DNA of 64,000 nucleotides, from assembly GCA_029861535.1 (NCBI GenBank), contig JAOTZC010000004.1, positions 55,844 to 119,843 of the forward strand, read 5' to 3'. Both the position numbers and the translations under genes were made by a program. The notes beneath the pieces were generated by a model. The model was given only the letters and a program-made list of their open reading frames with translations, did no database searches and was not told the DNA's origin. The DNA comes from Gammaproteobacteria bacterium. Its GTDB lineage: Bacteria > Pseudomonadota > Gammaproteobacteria > Steroidobacterales > Woeseiaceae. Of the stretch, positions 54,714 through 64,000 are shown one piece after another. The stretch's first letter is position 1. Each line of letters opens with the position of its first letter.

Positions 54714-55751
54714 CTAAATCGAGTACGACACTATCTCTCGTAGAAGTGCGGTGGCGAACGCGCCTTTCGGTAGTCTGAACTCGAGCCAGGTGACATTCTC
54801 GGAGATCTGCACGCTCAGATTCTGAACCTGGACGCGAAGCGGACGGCTCGCAGCCTCGACGCGCGCGTTTTTTAGTCCTTCGGTCAATTCCGTGTAGTCC
54901 GCTACCGCGGCGTTTTCAAGCTCTGCTGCGTCCCGGGTCGTCAACGGTGCACCGTCGCCCCACAGCGTCGCGGACGGGTGGATATCGAATTCCCGGCATC
55001 GCGTCTCAAGTTCCGATGTAACTTCGTCCACCGCGAATACGCTGCCAGTGCCGTCGAGATTTGCCAGGTCGCCCTGCAACATCGCGTTCCACGACCCGTC
55101 GCGGACGCGTTGATCAAGTATGGTGTTGAATAGGAAGGATCGCGCGGCCGAAAGCGCAAAACTGCGTGCGTCGCGTCGCAGTCGTTTACCACCGAACATC
55201 GCTTTCGCAAGATTCAGGTTGCCGCCGTCGCGACCGAAACGCTGTTCGCCAAAATAGTTGGGTATGCCAGCTTTGCCAATTCTGTCAATGCGTTCGTGGA
55301 GGGCCGCCGCACTTGCGTCCATGTCCTCGCCACGCAGCGCAATTCGAAAGACGTTGCTGCGATGCGCGCCGCGTCGCAATTTGCGCGCATTGCGAGCGAT
55401 GTCGAGTACGTGCACGCCTTCGACCGCCAAACTTCTCCAGTCAGTACCGTCTCGACTCGGGCGACGAACGCTAAACCATTGCCGTGTTAGTGCGTTGCGG
55501 TCCTTCAGTCCGGCGAAGCCAACATCGCGCGAACTGACATTCGCATGTCGAGCAAGTTGTCGCGCGACCCATTCGGTATTCGCGTCGATTTTTTCGATCC
55601 ACAAGAAATCGTGTTCGCCATCGGCTGATGGCTCGAAGCCAAGCTCCTCAGTCACTTGGAAATCATTTGCCGTGTGCCGAATCGAGACGGCAGCCACTGG
55701 TGCACCGTGTGCGCGCTCCCAATCGGGGATCGCGCCGACTTCAGCTAGCAT
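54714..55751 (-). CDS. truD: tRNA pseudouridine(13) synthase
   Basis: TruD makes pseudouridine 13 in tRNA-Glu. The 345-residue protein has the catalytic Asp in GFAGLKDRNALTRQW, the NYFGEQRFGRDGGN motif and ARSFLFNTILDQRV. It begins five bases after ftsB ends. In E. coli the order is ftsB-ispD-ispF-truD-surE; here ispD and ispF are missing and surE is displaced, so the truD neighbourhood has been rearranged. Confidence 0.96.
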   Translation of the reverse strand: MLAEVGAIPDWERAHGAPVAAVSIRHTANDFQVTEELGFEPSADGEHDFLWIEKIDANTEWVARQLARHANVSSRDVGFAGLKDRNALTRQWFSVRRPSRDGTDWRSLAVEGVHVLDIARNARKLRRGAHRSNVFRIALRGEDMDASAAALHERIDRIGKAGIPNYFGEQRFGRDGGNLNLAKAMFGGKRLRRDARSFALSAARSFLFNTILDQRVRDGSWNAMLQGDLANLDGTGSVFAVDEVTSELETRCREFDIHPSATLWGDGAPLTTRDAAELENAAVADYTELTEGLKNARVEAASRPLRVQVQNLSVQISENVTWLEFRLPKGAFATALLREIVSYSI

Positions 55752-55756
55752 TGGAA

Positions 55757-56053
55757 TCAGTCGGCGCTGTCTGCAGCCGAGACGACCTGAAAAAAGGTTT
55801 CGCTGGCGCCGATGAGCCCGAGGTCGGTGCGCGCGCGTTCCTCAGCCGCCTCGATACCCTGCTTCAGATTGATGACTTCCGCATCGAGCGATGCATTGCG
55901 CACGCGCAGGTCCATGTTCAATGTGCGCTGATCGGCAACGGCCGTACGTAGCTTCAGGGTTTTGCGGTAACCGTCATCAGAAAACCACAAAGCCGCCTGC
56001 AGCGCCACGGCGGCGATGCCGAGAACCACAAGCATCCAGCGCAAATTTACCAA
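55757..56053 (-). CDS. ftsB: Cell division protein FtsB
   Basis: A 98-residue single-pass septal protein: short cytosolic start, one helix (about 5-25, WMLVVLGIAAVALQAALWF) and a periplasmic coiled coil (TLNMDLRVRNASLDAEVINL) ending EERARTDLGLIGASETFF. It links FtsL and FtsQ. The start is TTG at 56053, with GGGGA at 56064-56060 six bases before; an ATG at codon 7 is less likely since the helix would be cut. It lies 23 bases after eno. Confidence 0.93.
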   Translation of the reverse strand: MVNLRWMLVVLGIAAVALQAALWFSDDGYRKTLKLRTAVADQRTLNMDLRVRNASLDAEVINLKQGIEAAEERARTDLGLIGASETFFQVVSAADSAD

Positions 56054-56076
56054 TCGATATCCCCAATATCAGACGT

Positions 56077-59876
<3,800 letters not shown>

Positions 59877-59898
59877 TCACTGATGACGAGAAATAAGA

Positions 59899-59946
59899 AA
59901 GGGCTGGAAGCAAAGCACTGGTCTTGCGTGCTTTTTTCCAACCCTT
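59899..59946 (-). promoter_or_regulatory. Hairpin between tilS and pyrG, possible attenuator
   Basis: An imperfect stem pairs 59899-59918 with 59928-59946: AAAGCAC (59912-59918) matches GTGCTTT (59928-59934) perfectly around a nine-base loop, and the outer GGGCTGGAA matches TTCCAACCC with one G-T pair. Read on the minus strand the stem is followed by TTTCTTATTT. It could stop transcription between tilS and pyrG or act as an attenuator in the 5' leader of pyrG. Confidence 0.5.
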
Positions 59947-60004
59947 CGAATACCGCGCCGCCGTTGGATAAAGACGGCTTTAAACGATATCAGATCGCCG
60001 TTAT

Positions 60005-61336
60005 TTAGTGAAGCGCGGGACGGTCGTGCCAACGCACGTGGGCCCCTCCTGGCACCGCGACATCGCTTGCGAGCCAGAGATCCGCGACGGCCACCAAGCG
60101 CTCGCCGCTATAGATCAGCGGCAACCGATCTCGCATCCACGGGACGATGCACTCTTCTTGAAGCAATTTCTTGAGTTTACGTGTATGTGCCTGACCTAGC
60201 GGCTTAAATTCCTCACCACCGGCCCGTAGCTTCAGCGTCAGTCCGGCACGCACACAATCCTCGGACAAGCCTGGACCACTGTCCTGCTCCAGCATTAGCC
60301 GCCCCAATCCGGCGCCCAGTGAAAGCGGATCGGCGCTCAAGCGTCTGCCCGCGAATTCTGGCACTGGCGTCGCTGCCAACAGGTACACGCGATCCCGAAA
60401 TCGCCGCACCTCGGCGCCATCCCAGCGAACCAGGGGTGCCGCGTCGTCACGCGCCGGCAACAATTCATCAATGATGCTCTGCAACTGCCGGGACGATGCC
60501 GGCGGCAATCCGGCAAGGTTGATGGCCCGACGCAGCACATTTTTCTGCCGTGCCGGCGTTAGCGCTCGTAATGCGGCGACATCGAGGCGGTCGACCGTAT
60601 TGCCCGTCGACGCCAAGTCAGCATCGGCGAACTCGGTCAACAGCTCCGCCGCTTCTCGCGCGAAGCCCGCACTTTTGCTAAGGCGCAAACTCGCATCCGG
60701 CCAGCGACTGTCGAGCAGTGGTAACACTTCGTTACGCAAAAAATTCCGCTCATAACGCGATTCCTCGTTACTCGGGTCGTCTATCCACTTGAGTCCATAC
60801 TTGCCTGCGTACTTGGCGAGCGAATTTCGCGACACTTCCAGTAACGGTCGGACCAGCCAACCGTCAGCAAATTTTCGAAGTGCGGGAATACCGGCGATAC
60901 CGGCGGGCCCACTGCCGCGCAGCAAGTTGATAAGCAAGGTCTCAGCCTGATCGTCGCGATGATGCGCGCTTAATAACCAATCTGTGGTACCTACGTGGCG
61001 TCTGAGCACCCCGTAACGCGCGTCTCGCGCCGCCGCTTCCGGACCAAGTCCCGCATTGTGATCAATAGTTACCGCATCGCCGACGAATTCGACGCCGAAT
61101 TCATTGGCGACACGTTCGCAGTGTGTTGCCCATTTCTCGGAGTCCGGCTGTAGGCGGTGGTCGACGTGTACTGCCAAGAGTGATTTGCCGTGCTGTTGCC
61201 GCGTCTGTACAAGCGCGTGCAGCAGCACGCTCGAATCGAGACCGCCGCTGAACGCGATAATGTAACGGGAGGGGCTGCCCGCCGCGATCTCGAGCTCGTC
61301 GAGTCGCAGGAGTAGATCTTCAGGTCTAAAGTTCAC
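60005..61336 (-). CDS. tilS: tRNA(Ile)-lysidine synthetase
   Basis: TilS adds lysine to the CAU anticodon of tRNA-Ile, changing its reading to AUA. The 443-residue protein has the PP-loop [10 protein letters not shown] (residues 30-39), the segment [21 protein letters not shown] and the C-terminal domain ending [18 protein letters not shown]. The start is GTG at 61336, overlapping the accA stop by four bases. Its tRNA target is outside the window. Confidence 0.96.
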   Translation of the reverse strand: MNFRPEDLLLRLDELEIAAGSPSRYIIAFSGGLDSSVLLHALVQTRQQHGKSLLAVHVDHRLQPDSEKWATHCERVANEFGVEFVGDAVTIDHNAGLGPEAAARDARYGVLRRHVGTTDWLLSAHHRDDQAETLLINLLRGSGPAGIAGIPALRKFADGWLVRPLLEVSRNSLAKYAGKYGLKWIDDPSNEESRYERNFLRNEVLPLLDSRWPDASLRLSKSAGFAREAAELLTEFADADLASTGNTVDRLDVAALRALTPARQKNVLRRAINLAGLPPASSRQLQSIIDELLPARDDAAPLVRWDGAEVRRFRDRVYLLAATPVPEFAGRRLSADPLSLGAGLGRLMLEQDSGPGLSEDCVRAGLTLKLRAGGEEFKPLGQAHTRKLKKLLQEECIVPWMRDRLPLIYSGERLVAVADLWLASDVAVPGGAHVRWHDRPALH

Positions 61337-62292
61337 GCCTCTTTGAAGGCACCAAAGCCCGCGAGCCGATTTTGACGATTCTCCAAAAGCTGATCGAGCG
61401 ACAATTTGTCCAATTCATCCAGACTGCGGATCAGCGCATTGCGAATGACTTCCGCCATCGTATTGGGATTGCGATGGGCACCTCCAAGCGGTTCCTCGAG
61501 GACTTCGTCGACGAGACCGAAATCGCTGAGCTGACTGGCCGTAATGCGCATTGCATCGGCCGCCTCCTCCGCTTTTTCAGCACTCTTCCACAATATCGAC
61601 GCACAACCCTCTGGTGAGATCACCGAATAGATGCCGTATTCGAGCATCAACAAGCGGTCGCCAACACCGATAGCAAGCGCACCGCCCGATCCGCCTTCGC
61701 CGATGACGACGCTAACAATTGGCGTCTTCAGGGCGGCCATTAGGTACAAACTGTACGCGATCGCTTCACTCTGACCGCGCTCTTCGGCGCCGACACCCGG
61801 ATACGCACCCGGCGTATCGATAAGTGTCACTACCGGCAGACCGAATTTCTCGGCCATGCGCATCAGCCGCTGTGCCTTGCGATACCCTTCCGGTTTTGGC
61901 ATTCCGTAGTTACGGCGAACCCGTTCTTTGGTATCGCGGCCCTTTTGATGGCCGATAAACATGACGGCACGGCCATCGATGCGCCCGATACCGCCAACAA
62001 TCGCGGGATCATCGGCATACATCCGATCTCCGTGCAGTTCCTGGAAATCTGGTGCAATACTGGCCAGGTAGTCGAGCGAGTACGGCCGGCTCGGATGTCT
62101 GGCAACCTGCGCGACCTGCCACGCGGACAACTTCGAAAAAATACTCTTCGTTAACGTCTCGCTCTTGCTGCGCAGCCGCGCCACTTCCTCGTTGATGTTG
62201 ATTTCAGAATCATCGCCAACGAAACGCAGCTCCTCGATCTTCGCCTCAAGTTCAGCGATCGGCTGTTCGAATTCCAAAAACTGTAAGTCCAT
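61333..62292 (-). CDS. accA: Acetyl-CoA carboxylase carboxyltransferase subunit alpha
   Basis: AccA with AccD transfers the carboxyl group to acetyl-CoA for fatty acid synthesis. The 319-residue protein has the N-terminal helices ([19 protein letters not shown]), the [10 protein letters not shown] segment and the CoA-binding [19 protein letters not shown]. The order dnaE-accA-tilS is the usual one in gammaproteobacteria. The 85-base gap to dnaE holds a palindromic repeat. Confidence 0.97.
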   Translation of the reverse strand: MDLQFLEFEQPIAELEAKIEELRFVGDDSEININEEVARLRSKSETLTKSIFSKLSAWQVAQVARHPSRPYSLDYLASIAPDFQELHGDRMYADDPAIVGGIGRIDGRAVMFIGHQKGRDTKERVRRNYGMPKPEGYRKAQRLMRMAEKFGLPVVTLIDTPGAYPGVGAEERGQSEAIAYSLYLMAALKTPIVSVVIGEGGSGGALAIGVGDRLLMLEYGIYSVISPEGCASILWKSAEKAEEAADAMRITASQLSDFGLVDEVLEEPLGGAHRNPNTMAEVIRNALIRSLDELDKLSLDQLLENRQNRLAGFGAFKEA

Positions 62293-62340
62293 CGTTAGTT
62301 TGCCAACAGGTTTTCGTCGCAGAACTGAGTCGTGCGCTAT

Positions 62341-62385
62341 AGTTCGCGAACTCTACATGAGTTAGAGTTCGCGAACTCTACATGA
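62341..62385. repeat. Two 20-base palindrome-containing direct repeats spanning the dnaE stop codon
   Basis: AGTTCGCGAACTCTACATGA occurs at 62341-62360 and again at 62366-62385, five bases apart. The second copy is the right part of a perfect 18-bp palindrome at 62363-62380 (centre TTCGCGAA); the first copy keeps a 12-bp palindrome (62341-62352). The dnaE stop codon (62378-62380) is inside the second palindrome. No T-run follows. Confidence 0.9.
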
Positions 62386-64000
62386 TTTCGCGACCGGGTG
62401 CGTACAGCAAGCGCACATTATTCGCACCCAGCAGTTCCGTCAGTTTGTCCCGTAGCTCGCGACTCGGACGTACTGACCACTCCGGGCCCAGCGTCAGCTT
62501 CGCTTTCGCGCTGTCGCCAAAATACTGCACGGCGACATCGCAATTACCTTCACGGTACGGCAGCAACATATCGTGCAATTTCACAAGCAGTTGCTCACCC
62601 TGCCCATTCGGTGCAAGTCGGAGCACCATACTTCTGGCACGACTTTCAATAACACGATCGATATGCAGTACGTTCTTGGCGTTCACGCTCCAGGCACCGA
62701 TAAAATCGTCGAATCGCTGAGCGCCGGTGACGACAACAATTTCATCTTTGACCAGCAGATGACGAAACTCCTGGAATGCTTCGCTGAACAGGCTGACCTC
62801 CATGCGACCGCTATCGTCATCGAGTACGACGCTGACACGGTTGCCGCGCTTCTTAACGTCAACGATTAATCCGGCAATGGTTACGTCGCGACGAAATTGG
62901 CCGTAGGTGCGTTCACCGGAAGTTCGTATCGGCGGCGCTTCGGCCGCTAGCTCACCCAATTTGCCGTCGACGAAAAAGCGAGCATCCGACCGCACAGCGT
63001 GAAACGGGTGGCCTGTCAAATACAGGCCGAGCGCCTCTTTCTCATTGCTAAGTAGCAGGCGCTCCTGCCATTCATCCAGGTCGACCGCTTCAATCGTCGT
63101 CATGTCCGGTTTTGGCACCTCCAGTCCAAACATGTCGTTCTGTCCCGCCGCCTGCGCCTTTGCATGTTGATCCGCACTTTTCAGCGCCCCGGGCAAAGAG
63201 TGCATCAGGCTGCGTCGGGTCAGCCCAAAGTCATCCATCGCCCCAGATTTGATCATTGCCTCCAGCGCGCGGCGATTCACTTTGTCGTGATCAACACGGC
63301 GGCAGAATTCGACCAGGTTTTTGTACGCCCCGTTAACATTGCGCTCGGCAATCAGCGATTCAACCGCAGCGCGGCCGACGCCTTTGATGGCACCAAGTCC
63401 GTAGAGTATGGTCTGCTCATCGGAAGCACTAAAATGGTAGGACGATCGATTGACACTCGGCACCTCGAGTTTAAGACCCAGCTGCCGACAATCGTCCTTG
63501 AGCGTGACAAGCCGGTCGGTATTGTCGAGGTCGGCACTCATGACCGCTGCCATGAACGCTGCCGGATAATGCGCCTTCAGGTACGCCGTCTGATATGACA
63601 GCACCGCGTATGCGGCGGAATGGGATTTGTTGAAGCCATAGCCGGCGAACTTCTCCATTAGATCGAAAATGCGAGTCGCTGTTGCCTGAGTTACACCGCG
63701 CTGAATTGCGCCCGAAACGAAAATTTCACGTTGTTTGGCCATCTCCTCCGGCTTTTTCTTGCCCATTGCACGCCGCAACAAATCAGCGCCACCGAGTGTG
63801 TAGCCAGCCAACACTTGCGCAATTTGCATCACCTGCTCCTGATACAAGATCACGCCATACGTTTCTTCGAGCACATGTTTGAGTTCTGGGTGTAGGTAGT
63901 CGATGTCGGCTTTATTGGTCGCATGCTTGCGGCTAATGAAATCATCCACCATGCCCGACTGCAGCGGACCGGGACGAAACAGGGCGACCAATGCGACAAG
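62378..64000 (-). CDS. dnaE: DNA polymerase III subunit alpha, C-terminal part (cut by window edge)
   Basis: The window holds the last 540 residues of the replicative polymerase; the frame is open through base 64000. Visible are the fingers segment FRPGPLQSGMVDDFI, YQEQVMQIAQVLAGYTLGGAD, LRRAMGKKKPEEM, KFAGYGFNKSHSAAY, the helix-hairpin-helix beta-binding region and the OB-fold TIAGLIVDVKKRGNRVSVVLDD. The catalytic Asp residues and the PHP domain are in the missing part. The last residues end REIM before TAG, within the palindromic repeat. Confidence 0.97.
   Translation of the reverse strand, partial: LVALVALFRPGPLQSGMVDDFISRKHATNKADIDYLHPELKHVLEETYGVILYQEQVMQIAQVLAGYTLGGADLLRRAMGKKKPEEMAKQREIFVSGAIQRGVTQATATRIFDLMEKFAGYGFNKSHSAAYAVLSYQTAYLKAHYPAAFMAAVMSADLDNTDRLVTLKDDCRQLGLKLEVPSVNRSSYHFSASDEQTILYGLGAIKGVGRAAVESLIAERNVNGAYKNLVEFCRRVDHDKVNRRALEAMIKSGAMDDFGLTRRSLMHSLPGALKSADQHAKAQAAGQNDMFGLEVPKPDMTTIEAVDLDEWQERLLLSNEKEALGLYLTGHPFHAVRSDARFFVDGKLGELAAEAPPIRTSGERTYGQFRRDVTIAGLIVDVKKRGNRVSVVLDDDSGRMEVSLFSEAFQEFRHLLVKDEIVVVTGAQRFDDFIGAWSVNAKNVLHIDRVIESRARSMVLRLAPNGQGEQLLVKLHDMLLPYREGNCDVAVQYFGDSAKAKLTLGPEWSVRPSRELRDKLTELLGANNVRLLYAPGREIM

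Overview
The window is a gene-dense stretch (no gene-free gap over about 220 bases) of a gammaproteobacterial chromosome of medium-high GC. It carries KDO/lipid A genes, LolCDE and a full sigma-E operon (outer membrane), an NlpD-RpoS locus and a LysS-PrfB-RecJ-RpfE block known from Xanthomonas. Gene order and the marine-type accessory genes (sulfatase, M3/S9 peptidases) fit a free-living, probably marine, aerobic gammaproteobacterium near the Chromatiales/Xanthomonadales/Woeseiales part of the tree. Species cannot be told from the sequence. I saw no rRNA, tRNA, CRISPR array, transposase or prophage.

Layout. 1-5.9 kb: a truncated S9-type propeller protein, an M3 peptidase lipoprotein, and a small putative metal (copper?) cassette of HupE/UreJ, a membrane-anchored YtkA-like protein and a diheme MauG/CCP-type peroxidase. 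5.9-12.9 kb (minus strand): comEC-exbB-exbD-msbA-lpxK-kdsB, i.e. DNA uptake followed by lipid A/KDO synthesis and export. 13-16.7 kb: DUF2062 protein and two tandem LolC/E permeases with LolD. 16.8-24.1 kb: small secreted SmpA-like protein, mfd, csiV, a degenerate GGDEF protein, a methylthioinosine phosphorylase and nagZ. 24.2-26.3 kb: rlmD and a PolB-type 3'-5' exonuclease. 26.3-35.9 kb: the rpoE-rseA-rseB-rseC-glutaredoxin-lepA-lepB-DUF4845-rnc-era-recO-pdxJ-acpS run, linking envelope stress, secretion, translation and RNA processing; a sigma-E-type promoter lies before rpoE.

36-41.3 kb: a succinate dehydrogenase block, sdhCDAB with three assembly-related genes around it (SdhE and its YgfX partner downstream, a DUF1674/SdhAF4-like protein upstream) plus divergent ygfZ. 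41.5-47.3 kb: lysS, prfB (with the programmed +1 frameshift), recJ, rpfE-like gene and a divergent Mth938-like gene. 47.3-51.6 kb: rpoS-nlpD-yqaA-pcm-surE and smr. 51.8-54.6 kb: an accessory pair (arylsulfatase and outer-membrane transporter-like protein) set between smr/surE and truD. 54.7-64 kb: truD, ftsB, eno, kdsA, pyrG, tilS, accA and the C-terminal half of dnaE, all on the minus strand; the contig edge cuts dnaE.

The most unusual sequence structure is a pair of long intergenic hairpins (36738-36826 and 41364-41446). They share an almost identical 29-nt loop but have completely different, self-complementary arms; each lies just downstream of a minus-strand gene (sdhB, lysS). A second repeat, two 20-nt palindrome-containing copies, covers the dnaE stop codon. 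Neither is explained by the annotated genes.
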